Of a stretch of 64,000 nucleotides of DNA, positions 35,740-47,714 are shown piece after piece. The notes beneath the pieces are model-generated. The model worked only from the letters and a program-made list of their open reading frames with translations, was not told the DNA's origin and did no database searches. Each line of letters starts with the position of its first letter. The first letter of the stretch is position 1. Both the position numbers and the translations under genes were made by a program. Origin of the DNA: Trichosphaerium sp. ATCC 40318. Its lineage: Eukaryota; Discosea; Flabellinia; Trichosidae. The DNA is taken from positions 310,001 to 374,000 of the forward strand of contig JALMLS010000277.1 in assembly GCA_038496445.1 (NCBI GenBank), read 5' to 3'.

Positions 35740-37887
35740 TTATTTATCTACTGTACTCAACGATCTTGTGCTAACGCTGAACTCTCTTGATCGTTTTTTG
35801 GAAAATTCATTAAGATCTGTATTTCGTGAAGCTGTAGACATTTGGCTATCCGTTCTTCCAAGTCTAGCTGTAGACATAGTTGTACTCATTGTTCTCTCGA
35901 TTGCATGAATCTCTTGCTTAAGTTTCCTTTTACGCATGTACCATACTACTACAGCAATGGCCGGCTAAATGATAGAAACGTAAGTAAAAAATGTGTACAA
36001 ACAAAAAAAAAGTCATGCGTACCACAAGAATGACGAGGACGACCACAATTACAACCACAACTATAACCCATGGCTCACTCTTACCGTCACAACTACGCAT
36101 TAGTTGCAGTACTGTGAGTTGTCTGGATACTTCGAGGTTACAGCCCTCAGGATCTTCTGGTAAAACAACATCATCCCAAGCGCCTTCGGAGCAACCATAA
36201 CGGAACAAATCAACGGCTTCTCCGTCTTCCAAGTCTATGTCAACGACTACTAGGGTTCCATTGAATGTTACACAGCTTGATACATCGATAGTAGTCCCAC
36301 TATTAACAATAACTTCTTCAACCTCATTAAGAACGAGCTCACCAAAGATCTCAATGTCAACGTTTGTAATGTTGATTGGCCTGTCAACAATTAAAATTCC
36401 TTCACTCGGTATTTGGGTTCCATCACATTCTTGCCAAGCAACACCTGTCTCCAAACATGCCAATACTTTAAGAGAAGATAATATCGGCTTTTGACAAAAA
36501 TCGACTGTGCCTTGCCTGCAACGTGTAAGTTAAAGTCAACGCTTAAAAGAATAAACCTGTTAATTTCGTCTGTTGAGAATATTGGATTATCTGGATTCGA
36601 AGAGGTTTTTATTATCGCTGCTATTGCTTTCTCTGATCCACTTTGTATCATTCGCATTTTAACAGAACATGAGACTTGTTCTCCTTCGCCCAAAGTAGCT
36701 TTGAACTTGAAAGAGTCTTCGAGCTGGGTTTTTTCAATCTCGCCATCGACGCCCTGAAATTATGTTATTGAGAGTGTTGATATTTTGATATAATAACGTA
36801 CCAATGAAGTACAATTTATAGATCCTATTTCCATACTACCAAAAGTATTATCAAAAGGTAGAATAACATTTATATCTTCGGTTGTTTCTGGATATGACAT
36901 ATAATTTTCACAAAAAACAGTCAGTAAAATTGTATCATTCTTCTGGTAGAATGCGCTTTTTGCTTGCAAATACGACTCAATAGTATGCCTTTACATATTG
37001 TGGTTAGATAATGTAATACGTCCCAAACAAACGAGAAAAAAAACCAAGAAGATTTTTCTTTTTTTTTAGTCTATTTTTTGTTTGTTTCCACATACCAACA
37101 CGATACACGAGGCTGACAGCAAGCGTACTCAAATTTTCCACTTGCTCCACCCACCTCAGAACTCAATGCAACCTCTAAACCAGTAACCGTCGTATAATCA
37201 TTTCGCCTTGAAGAATCAAAAGGAAGACAGATATCAAGGCTAGAGGGAATAGAACTATTAATTGAGACTGACGAGATCAAATCTCCATTTGATGTGCTCG
37301 CTTTTATTGAAACGTTAAGTCCGGCATCAACATAAGAAGCATGCAAGTTCCAACAGTCTTGAAGCAAAAAAAGATCGTCAATAAATATTGTAATGTGCAA
37401 AAATCACGTGAATAATACAAACATTCACGTGATTAATAAACATTGCCACGCATTATTCACGTGACAATTTTTGTAATTTTAGTTTTGGGAAACAATAAAA
37501 AACCTTTCAAAGCTGTTTTCCTTTGTTTATAAATCATATTGTCGTACCACATCCACCTACATTAAAGTCTACAGGTGAGAAACCAGTAAATGTTGGACCG
37601 TTGTATTCTATCACACAATCGCCAAAAGTCGTATTGTCAGGCAAGTGCGAAAAGACTCCATCAGATATATTGCAGCTCATTGTATCAGTAACCATAGGAT
37701 TATTTTGAAATGTTGCTGTAAGCCTCCTTGTACCACCAATGACATTGACGGAGTCTCTTATATCAATAGAACGCGATACAGTCCCATTGACGAGATTAAT
37801 ATCAGTTACATCTGAAAACAAGTCTATTATCTGCGTATTCACTAGTAGTACAAAGAATAAAGGTAAAGCTAACGATACGCAATACAT
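35740..37887 (-). CDS. Single-pass type I surface protein, orphan family
   Basis: About nine exons. ATG at 37885-37887 opens a signal peptide (MYCVSLALPLFFVLLVNTQI). The long ectodomain has many N-glycosylation sequons and paired Cys (TMSCNISDG, VSCSVKMRM, EYACCQPRVSC, SSCVTFNGTL, GCNLEVSRQL), suggesting beta-sandwich modules. A Val/Ile-only membrane segment (WVIVVVVIVVVLVILV then AIAVVVWY) is split by an intron, followed by a cytosolic tail with Ser/Thr clusters (TMSTTMSTARLGRTDSQ). Ends at 35740. One intron carries an unusual palindrome cluster (37404-37464). No domain family recognised; a cell-surface receptor or adhesin is inferred from topology. Confidence 0.68.
37404..37464. repeat. Inverted repeat with three CACGTG palindromes inside an intron
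   Basis: TCACGTGAATAAT at 37404-37416 is mirrored by ATTATTCACGTGA at 37452-37464, with a third TTCACGTGAT at 37424-37433 between. The arms could pair as a hairpin in RNA or cruciform in DNA, and each core is a palindromic E-box/G-box. It lies in an intron of the surface-protein gene. Confidence 0.75.
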
Positions 37888-39572
37888 ATCCGTATTTGTC
37901 TTATAATGTGAACTATCAAAACCGTTTTCTCCGCTCGTCAACCGAGAAGTTTCGAGCTTGTCGTTAAGCCACTTCACGTGAAACAAGTGTACTGGGATAA
38001 ACTAAACGCCGCCATTATTCTACCGCAACGCGCAGTTGACAAGTCATCAAAGTTGAGAAAGTGAGAAAAACACGTGACTCAAGATATAAACTGAACAAAC
38101 TAAAACAAGTATGTACAGTGTGATAGCAGAAAAGTTTTCGGGTGTTAGTGTATTCCTCAAGCGTAGATAGAAAGTAACATCAAAATCTGGTGGTGTTTAT
38201 TAACGTCATCAATCCGCTTTCCTCCTCGCTTCTCCATACACTATTACAGCAAAATATAGTTGCCTCAGACCACCTCATAACACGTGGACTGGTTTTTGTC
38301 GTATTTTTTTTCACGTGAAAGCTACGAGAAGGGAAAAGGGTAAGAACTTTATAGGCTCGCTACCCAGATACCGTACGTAGCTCATGAGCGTACTGCCCGT
38401 ATGCAAAAACACAGGCAAACCCTTGTGACACTAAGTCGTCTTGATGTGTTGACGAGGAGGAGATATAAACAACAACCCTTTTAACTCGTAAATGAAAACT
38501 TACGTTTTTCTTTTTTACACGCCATGCTTGTACCTACGTTTATTTGTTCTTTAAAGCGTCTTTGTATACTTCTTTGACATGGAGAATCTAACTAGAGCAC
38601 TACTTATCGCGGAGGTATCATGTATCAACATCAGTGGAGAAAATATGAGCGGTCTTGCTTTTTTAGATAGAACGAAGGAGCGTTAGATGTTACGCTAAAC
38701 ACTTCTTTACATAATGTCTGCCGTATCAAAGAACATGGTGTAAACATATGTTACGAGGAATACGTTTGTTGCTAGCACGTGATGAACGGCGAGTGTTTTT
38801 CACAAATACAATCTTTTTTTTTGGAGTAATGGCATCATGATTTAATAACTCTATCACGTTTTTTAAGGTTTCGTAACTGTCTAGATTGCAGTCTTCTCCG
38901 GAGACTGTGCAGTACATACATCACGTCAGCGGCGAATATGTGATTTATTGGTTCTGCAGAACTTCACGTAACAACGTACTACCCCTCCTCCGGAAATCAA
39001 GCATAGAACAGTCGCCAGTGTAATAAAGATTCTAGCTTATCTTACCTAAACATTTTACTATCAAGTTTCTTGTTTACAAGTACAAGTACAGAAAATAATG
39101 ACGTTATATTATAACAGGCAGGAAAGCGTTAACTTTATCGCGCTATTAAAAGTCCGGTGTAAATTTTAAAATCCATTAATAGAGCGGTTTATTGCCGACC
39201 TTTAACAATTTTTTTTTTCCAATGATGTCAACTGCTTAATACTCTCTGTACATTGCTGTCTTCTCCGTTATGGTTACAATCCGGAATATATTCCTTACCA
39301 AACGGTGTATAAATACAGTTTGTGTTATAACAAAAAAAACCGCTAGAGCGAAAGATATAACAACAGAGATGATGAGATTTTAGATTACACTTTTATTTAC
39401 AACTTCGTTTTTTCTTTCTTTGTTATACAATATATCTACAAACTCTACACGAGAAATATATACTACATGAAGCTACACGCGCACTGGGCATGTGAATTTC
39501 TATCAAACAAGTAAGGATGGGCTTTTCTTGGTCCATACAAGGGCGTAAAAACGTTCAACACCGGCGGTCGGT
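37888..39572. other. Large gene-poor region (1.7 kb)
   Basis: The longest gene-free stretch. It contains several CACGTG palindromes (near 37975, 38070, 38280, 38312, 38777). Two small frames are noted: a 63-codon minus frame (38726-38917; MYCTVSGEDCNLDSYETLKN then basic) and a 35-codon plus frame (38579-38686). Neither is recognised. It must hold the promoter of the 35.7-37.9 kb gene and the 3' end of the next one. An ncRNA cannot be excluded. Confidence 0.4.
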
Positions 39573-42069
39573 TCAATGACACAAAATATGAGCAAGTTTC
39601 ATCGACTTTGTGTTTGTGAAGTTCTTTGTTGATGTTTGTGCAGCATACGCTCCGGAGAACCCCTGTTTACCTTGAGAGGAGTATTTCTTATCCAATGAGA
39701 ACCTCATCTTCTTTGTAGGAGGTGTTGGTGATCCATAACTCTCTTCCGGATGTCCATATGGTGTCATATACATTGGTCTTGTCTTTTGCATATAAACACG
39801 TCTAAAAAAAAAAGAAATCAATAAAATGAACCGTTACGCGGTTTTACGTAAAATAAATCACATTAATTAGAAGGTTGTCGTAATAAAAGAAAATAAACCA
39901 ATAAACACGAAGATTTTCTTTACCAAACGATTTTTTGAAAGCGAAAAAATAACAATCGAAAGTTCAGCCATTTTGGGGGGTTTTTTTTTGCTTTTGTTTC
40001 TGAAAGAGAAATGAAAAATAGAACGTACCCTTGTTGTCTTGGATAGTATTGTTGGGTTGAAGTATGATTCGTGTAAGACATTGAATGGTTCATACTATTT
40101 GGGTATTTATGCATAATATCTTTAGGAGCATTTACAAGGCGTGGGAAGTAAGGTTTGTGCCTAATTGAAAGAAAAAAGTTAACACAATCGAACGGGTTTT
40201 GGTTTTGTATTTTTTTTTTTTGGGTTGGCTTTCTTGTTTTAGACGCGCTGTAGAACGTACCTATTGTGTCTGAGGTTTATATCTGTCTTGCGTGCTAACG
40301 CATTTCTGTAATCTTTGAAAGCAGAAAATTGTGATGATCGAAGCTTAGAACACAGTCTAGGTCTTCCAGACACTTCAACAACAAGCGGTTTGATATGTAC
40401 AGGGTTTTCTGGAGTTGGTTCAGCATGTTCGGGTTGAGATCTACGCTTTCGCTTCCTACGCCTATACACATTATTAGATACACTGCAAGGAGCTGTATGA
40501 CGTGGTTTAGTAGCGTACCTCTTTGGTTTATCCGAATGTTCGGAAGATTTGAACACTGGTACTAAAGTGCTTGGATAGAAGAATTCATGCTATTGGGAGC
40601 GTTAGTTGAGGGTCAGAATGAAAGATAAAGATACGAGGGAGAAATATGAAGAGTTCAGGAGAAATTGATGAAAAACGTGAAAATGAATGTATCACGTGAT
40701 TTTTTTTTCTTTTTGTTCGTGTTGGTGTACCTTTAATACATCTTTCTCTTTTAGGTATCCAATGGCAGAGAATAATAAGTTGATTGCTCTACCGTGTATC
40801 ATTGGGTCTTTCGTCCAAAAACCAACCGTTTTACGGAAAGAAGAGAGGTCGTATTGGTCTCCAAACTCATTGTCGAATAACTTGCATACACGCCAAAGTA
40901 GCGTTTTATAACTTGGAGCTAGTTTATCAAGTGTTGGTGCCCATTGTTGTAACTAAGATGAAAAGGGTAAGCCTTTAATAGAAAAGATGCCAAGATTTAT
41001 CTCGTAAGAACAGCGTAGAAAATAAATCTACGCAAAAAATGTGCTCTTTGATGTGTACTCCCAGATTTTTTTTTGATTTTAAGGGTCACATAAAAGAATT
41101 TTCGTCGATAGAAAAGTGTTTTTAAACAATGTTCTGTGTGTGATCAAAGTAGATATTTTATTTTCAATAAAATAAAAAAATTGCGAAAAAAAAAAAATAA
41201 AAGATAAAAAAGCAAACTCAGTAAGCTCTCTATCAAGCTAGTTTAGGTATTTTTTAGTAGTCCTACTTTGCTTCTTTTCTTGGGAAGCGTATGCAGTAGA
41301 AGAATAAATCTTGATACGCTTCCACAAAGGATTTTTAATGTCAGAAGTTCGGAAAAAAAAAACATACAAGTCGTAGCTGTTGAAGATTGCCCAGAAAGTG
41401 AGTGCTGAATGGTGTTGGTCCTGATATGTACACTGCGCTATTTAATTCTACACGTGGCTTTTCTGATGCTAATCCAGTAGCTTTTGGTCGCTTGAAGCCA
41501 AGATTCTTGCGCGTCAAACAAACCTTTGATTTTTGAGATTGAATCAGTTCGTTAGGCTTGAAAAGCGATGGATTCGATGCGGTCATATGTAGCATCACCT
41601 TGTAGAGTCGTTCTATGTAAGGCTTGTGAATTTCTGATTCTTTTAACCATAATTCAAGTACAGGGGTGAAATACTGATGTTTTGCGATTGCAGCGTAGCG
41701 TTTAGAAGGTTCTTTGGCATTTTCTTGCAGTTCAGAAGTCAGTACGTTTAAGAATTCATTCCAAACGCGATTTCGAACGTCATCGCTATGTAAATCGATA
41801 TAATGGCACAGGTTACGCATCCTTTCGATCTGTAGAGGAAATGCACTTTGAGTTTTTTGACTGTTGCTGTTACATTTATACATATCAGGCATAATGTCAT
41901 TGCTCAGGCGTCCAGAACAGTCCCCGGAGTACATGCTACGTGTCGTTTCGCGATTTTTGTTGATTGATTTTTGAAACCTCCTGATATTGCTTGAGTCCTT
42001 ACTATCTACGTATAGGACCCGTGATGGTGTATGTAACGATCTGTGTCGGTAAGAAGATTCTTTGAGCAT
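39573..42069 (-). CDS. Orphan basic protein with a helical middle domain
   Basis: Frames join in phase from 42069 to 39573. Exon 1 (42069 to about 41373) gives a basic Ser-rich start and a helical region (RNRVWNEFLNVLTSELQENA, KHQYFTPVLELWLKESEIHK, IERLYKVMLHMT). An intron of about 410 nt leads to WAPTLDKLAPSYKTLLWRVC, FRKTVGFWTKDPMIHGRAIN and LLFSAIGYLKEKDVLK. An intron of about 190 nt leads to a basic tail (YRRRKRKRRSQPEH, a likely nuclear signal), then Tyr/Pro/Gln-rich exons ending at 39573. I do not recognise a family. Both long introns are phase 0, so one gene is plausible, but two genes (split near 41.0-41.3 kb) remain possible. Nuclear location is inferred. Confidence 0.55.
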
Positions 42070-42864
42070 GAGCTTTGATGCCCTGTTGCGTCTTGTGATT
42101 TGCCTTTAAAAGAGTAGAAAATTGCGAATTAATATGAGTTTTCTTAGGCCCTATCTACGCACAAATGTGGCACCATACTGATTCTCCGTAGCTCACAGGG
42201 CTGTGTACGTGTAATTAGACTCTAAGTAGTACTCGTGTACATTTAACTATTGGTAGAGTGAACTGAAGAATGTTTATGGCAAAACGCTTTGTAACTTATG
42301 GCAACGTGTTTATATAACATCCTAGTGAGGCATGAACGTGTTTTGATCTTAATCAAAGCAATTGTGTAAACGAAAGATTTACAACATTTTTTTTCGTTTT
42401 TTGTTTTTTTTCAGGAACACCGAAAAATTAATGAATTACTTTTGTCATACCTCTAATACCCTTTATACTTCGCAAAAAAAAAAATTTATTGAATGCATGC
42501 TAAGCGAAGTTCCGTATAATTTCAAAAGTTAATTTAAAACCGCGCATCTTCACACTATGACGCCACCATATAATATCATAATGCTCCATAGGCCCTTTTT
42601 ACCCTTTTTTGTAAGATCAAAAAAGAAAAAGTAATGAAAGTGTTCGAGCAAACCGCCTTCTCTGCCCCAAAACCCTCGTCATCTTAGAGTACTCTTTCTT
42701 CTTTCTTTTTCTTTTTGTCACGCGATAATAAGTGTTTCGTGCCAAAGAGCCAATCCCACACTATACGGTTTTTTTTGGCCGAACAAGTCGAAGTAAAAAA
42801 AAAAAGAAATAAAGGGCCAAAAGAGAAAAAAAAAACTGCATCGTCTCTTGCATGTATAACTTCA
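42070..42864. other. Spacer upstream of the orphan gene
   Basis: About 800 bp, AT-rich with long A/T runs, between the 5' end of the orphan gene and the ELMO stop. A 95-codon plus frame reaching 43002 is antisense to the last ELMO exon and starts in poly-A/T-like low complexity; I do not call it. No RNA gene seen. Confidence 0.45.
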
Positions 42865-45800
42865 CTAGTTGATGCCAAAATCATCCCGGTCTCCGGCTAC
42901 TGGTATATCCGCGCGTTCTGTTGTAACAAAGTCATAGTTCGAAGGCGGAGGTGGCATATCAGGAGCACAATCGGGGACAGTTATACCAGCCAAGTCCAAT
43001 AACCGGACTTTCGTTTCAATATCAACAAGCAACGTCACTTCCTTGTAATGTGCTTCCTCTCCCAATGGCTTTCCAAGCCATGCTCTCAAAGCATCCGCAA
43101 CAATAGCATAGTCATCCTATGATACGTAAGCGCGCACTCCGCTACAAAACAACCCAAAAAAAACTAGTAGAATTCTTGTGTGTCATAAATACTTTTTTTC
43201 AATAATTAACAAGAACCATTTGGTTGTTAATTAACTTTTTGCAAAGACCGTACCATGGTTTGTGCAATCAATGCGTCCATAGTTACGCCGTTTTTAGCGT
43301 CGATGAAGAACGTCCGTGATACGATGCCTGGATCTACATTTTTGGCTTTTTGAATATGAGGCACGTGAGAACGAACTAAAAGACCCGACACTTCGGACTT
43401 TGAAACTACAGGGTTACTGTTAGAATAATAATACTTCACGTTAACTTTGTTCACAATAGGGAGGGGTTATTACGTACTTTTGTTTGTGAATACAGTTGGA
43501 ACATTGTTTGGTGCTAATGTAGGCTCCCATGACAGTTCCTGCTGATTTTGTGAAAGTTTAATATAAATATAAGGTGCTGTTGTTTTCTTGTTCTTTTTCT
43601 GCGTTGAGGAGAACGTTTGTAAGCATTTACCATCCTACGGAGAATATATGTGAGCTCGTAACGTATTTGTATGGAAAATAAATTAACGGTAAACCAATTA
43701 CACAGTTATGAATCTACAAAAAAAAAAAGAAAGAAAAAAAACATCATGGGAAGATTGGTCATCTAGAAGGGAGCTCACCTGGAGATGTAGGATCTTTTGG
43801 GCTTCGACCATATTAATCAACTCATTTTTTATCTCATTCTTAAGCTGTTTAACCTGCGGAGGGTCCTGGGGCCTTGGTGTAGCTTGCGGAAACGCTACGG
43901 GGTATTTTTTTTAGACCAGTAAAAAAAATTCATGAAAGTATTTATTTAAATAAGTTTGTTCGTACCAGTTGTGTCTTTTGTAGCTAGTGAGTTGAATGTA
44001 TCTATTGTCGCTGGTTCTTTAGATAATATAGCTTCAAGTTGTTTCTTTACAGCCGCTAGAACCTAAAACATGACGTCATTTCCACGGAAAAACTCGAAAA
44101 AAAAATACCTTTGGAAAGTCCATATACGAAGCTTTCATCTCGTCCCATGTATAGTCAAGCATTTGAAATGCAATGCAGTAAATCTCTTGAAAAGCTTGAG
44201 GTTGGTCAAAGAGAACGCTATAAATATATTAGACGCATTTCTTGTCATTACAGAACAGTAGAAAGGATTGTGAAAAAAAAGATTAGAAAAACAAACTTTT
44301 TTTGTGCATGGTTCAAACAAGATACAGGGTTTAATTTGGGTTAGTACACAACGTACCGGTACACGCGGTCAATTTGATTGGAGGCAGGGTTAACACCATT
44401 AGCAAGGGCGTTAGAACATTTAACAACGTCAAAAATCTGGTATAATGCTTGTGTAACATTTATACCAACAACTGCAACAGGATAATCTCTTTCTTTACGC
44501 GACGCTTGTTCTAATACTATTTCCTAAGAAGAAGAAGTTCATTTAGCTCCAGAACGTGATTTTGTGGACACAAAAAAATAAAAAATTTTCATTTTGATAG
44601 TTCCTTTTTTTTTCATTTTCTTCAGAAGTATCATTGTTGTCAAATTGCTGTCATTGTACCCTTAGCACATCAGGTTTGTTCTCAGCAAAATACAATAAAT
44701 TATTGAGGCCAAGTAATCCCATACCTATGCGTAAATATAAGAAACAGCAATGCGAACAACTTGTTAAAAGAGAAGGCATTTGAAAAAAAAAAAATAAAAG
44801 GAAAAGAAATAATACCTCTGAAATCAGTCCCAGGGTCAACATTTTGAAATCCCATTGTCTTCCACTGCTCAGAAACACGACTGACTAACGTTTCATCTGG
44901 AAATACAGAAGTCCATAACTTCATTAATTTCGCTTCATGTTCTGCATTTGTTTTATCATATTGTTCAGATGCTTGACGCATAATCTTGCGTAATTTGAAG
45001 CTCTATGATAAGAAATAAATAAATAACAGCGTCTCTTTCGCAACAAAATGTCAAGCAGATGAGTACCTGTAACACATACATCTGCTTTCGTAAATTTACA
45101 TCATGTATTAACCTAGAAATTTTCTAAAGAGGAAAAAAATGTTAGCAAGAAAGACAAGTTTTAGGTGAAAAGAAAGACAGTTTTGGAAAAAAGTTTCATG
45201 AATAACTTTTCATCGTCAAGGCACGTCTTCGACAGAGAATTAAATGTTTGTGCATGCTGCCTTGATTACAGGCATTAATTACGTGCCTTGATCATCTTGG
45301 AAAAATTGAGATTTTCCAATGCTGCTGTTAGCGATTTCGCGTATTCCACGTCTGGACAGTGATAATATAACGTATTAATTAATCTCAGGGCACTAGCTTG
45401 AACCTTATAAAATAATAAGCACAAAAAAAAAAAGTAAAAAATTATTGCTCGCATACAGTAACATCAGTGTTGCTCAAACAATTGACAACAGTGCTATAAG
45501 GAGGTGTAGATTCTCCTTGAGACACAACTCTAATATTTCGATCTACAGATATGAATCCAAACCGCTCAGAACTAAAAAACAATAAGAAATTACCAAAACA
45601 ATATTTCAAAAAAATACCTCGCGAAATCTGCGGCCAATTGAAGTACGTTCTGGGCTACCTTGCCTTTTGGGCTACTCAAATGTACAAAAACATTCTTCTA
45701 AATGAAATTATGAGCGAATTAGAAGGAAATCCGATAACTTTATCGTACCGCAACGAATTCCTCTGTAAGCTTGTCCCATTCTCTGTTATATTGCAAAGCT

Positions 45801-46632
45801 AGATGTAGAGCATGCAAACCATAAGCTAATGCACTTCCTAATACGCACGTGGTAAGTGCCAAACTTGAACAAATCAAAACCGAAAAAAAAAAAAAACTAA
45901 CCTTCCGCTTTCGTAATGACATCCAATAAACTAACCATACCGCCCATCGACAAGAACTTGTTTGCAAAGGTCGGGTTCTATACAGTGAAATGAATAACAA
46001 CAAGCGATCAAAATCAAATATAGCCTTTAAGGTGCTTGCGTAGGCCATTTTTTTGACGTTTAGTTTTTTTTTTGATTTTGTTTTTTTTTTTGAAATAAAA
46101 AATATTTGTGTGAATTAACAATGGTTTGTGGAGCTTGCGTGATCGAGAGCTCAAAATGTTTAAGAGTCAATTGCGTCCACATGTCTTTTTTTGATTTTGA
46201 ATTAAAGTGCCAACGTACCGGTAATTGATTTCGTAGTTCCCATACTACAAGTCTCGCCTTTTTTGCGTCCGCTCGCAAGTTTTCTAGCGCTTGTTTGGCG
46301 TTTACTTCGGGAGAAACCGTGAGATGCAGCACAGCGCCGCTGTTTAGCTGGAAATTTGGGTTTGTAAGGTCCTACCAACGTTGAACATATTATCAAGAAC
46401 GAACGATATTTTTTAGCGGTAGATTCCGCTTTGTTTTGTGTATAGTTGGTGCCTGTACCTGTTGAGTTAGGTATTGCTTAGTGGTGGCAACTTGAAGCGC
46501 ATAATCTTTACATTTATTTGGGGCAATACCTGCGAGTATACATATACACTCAATACTGTACGGAAGCGATGCACTCAAATTAAAGTCGTAATCAATAACG
46601 GTGCGTTCAAAGTGTACTTTGACCTTTACCAT
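42865..46632 (-). CDS. ELMO: ELMO engulfment/motility protein
   Basis: About 14 exons. ATG at 46630-46632 starts VKVKVHFERTVIDYDF, the N-terminal Ras-binding-like domain, then LNSGAVLHLTVSPEVNAKQA (compare the animal 'NGTILRLTTSP'). Armadillo-type helices follow through 45-46 kb. The ELMO domain carries TMGFQNVDPGTDFRG and GLLGLNNLLYFAENKPDVLR (44.7-44.9 kb). A PH-like domain (RTFFIDAKNG...) and the C-terminus VRLLDLAGITVPDCAPDM and PSNYDFVTTE match the family's RLLDLENIQIPDAPP and PSNYDFV ends almost exactly. ELMO binds DOCK-family exchange factors to activate Rac in phagocytosis and migration. The C-terminal Pro-rich motif (MPPPPS) that contacts the DOCK SH3 domain is kept. Confidence 0.92.
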
Positions 46633-46826
46633 AGTGTAGATAGCATGCAATTTATAGATAGCGGGTCTCCATTCATACAAAAAGAGGAAAGTTGTAAAAA
46701 GTCAAATCTCAAAGAAATAAGGCGCAAAACGTTATTACACCAAGGCTTCTCAGAGTGCACGCGTAGTAAATAAGTAGCAGCTACAGCATGCTGATTTTGA
46801 CTGGTACAGTGAACAGTTTTACCAAA

Positions 46827-47238
46827 TCAAAAGTTGCTCAAATCCTCGTCCTCAACCTTTGATTTCGCGGTGTCCTTTGGTTTTGTGTTGATCTTGGTGC
46901 TCTTTTTTGATACACGTTTACGTCTCTTCTTTGGTGCTCGTCTGAGATGCACATGCTTTATTACTACGCAAAGCGGTTACAGGCGTGTGGTGTGACTATC
47001 GTGACAGATAAAGTTGGTCTTTACAAGTACCTAGTGTGCTTTGTCTTGCTGCATTTGCAGTGTTTGCTGCCGAAAATGCGCCAGATGCATTGCTTGCGCC
47101 TGTGAAGGCACCGGTCTTGGCAATATTTTGTGTGACACTTTGACTTTTAGCGCTCTGAGCAAACGTAATGCCTTTCTCCAAAAGGAACTCTCCACCGTCA
47201 AAGAAACCTTTTGCACCGATCTCTACATGAATAAGCAC
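46827..47238 (-). CDS. Small Ala/Ser-rich protein with basic tail (tentative)
   Basis: An open exon at 47238-46996 reads FFDGGEFLLEKGITFAQSAK and then Ala/Ser/Asn-rich sequence; a second stretch (about 46945-46827) reads RAPKKRRKRVSKKSTKINTK and ends DLSNF at TGA 46827-46829. A GTACTT donor and a CTCAG acceptor lie between them, but the phase of the obvious junction does not join these two frames, so the splice or the gene is unresolved. The real start is probably in an upstream exon near 47.3 kb. Not recognised. Confidence 0.35.
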
Positions 47239-47714
47239 AAAGATTGGTTTAATCTGTTGTTAACAAATAAAACGTTGCGCATACGCAGGTACGGGTTAAC
47301 TAGTTTTGGTTCAATCCATCCTCGTAGCCTAAAGTTACAAATTAATGAGTTTAGGTTCAACAACAACGTACGATAAGTGCACCCAACGTCGCAAGCCTGC
47401 GCAGCCTATAGAAACTATGTATGGTTAACGAAAGTTTTTTTTGTAGCGTGTAGTACGTAATGCGCCATCAAACAACATTGTGGTGATAAACCTAGCACGT
47501 GTCAGGTCATTCGAGTATAGCTACGCACCCCATAGTAAGCAGCAAACTACTTTTGTACTGCTCAAACGTATGCTTCTCTGAACCGTTTGACAAGACTTGT
47601 CAGTTGGTGAGAGTATGTGCTGTGCGTTGGCGCCTATGAAATTTGTGTATAGTTCAGCGCACAAAATGCCTTTCTTAATACTCTGCATTTTAGTCTCTTT
47701 TCCTCACTTTAACA

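Noticed and set aside
42715-43002. 95-codon plus-strand Lys-rich frame
   Set aside because: Its first half is poly-A low complexity and its second half is antisense to the conserved ELMO C-terminus.
46060-46100. Long poly-T and other homopolymer tracts as transposon or retroposon tails
   Set aside because: Such tracts occur in most introns here as pyrimidine tracts and no target-site duplication or element body is present.
47041-47376. 111-codon plus-strand frame with Cys-rich start
   Set aside because: Antisense to the Ala/Ser-rich minus-strand exon; Cys arise from complement of GCA repeats; no features.
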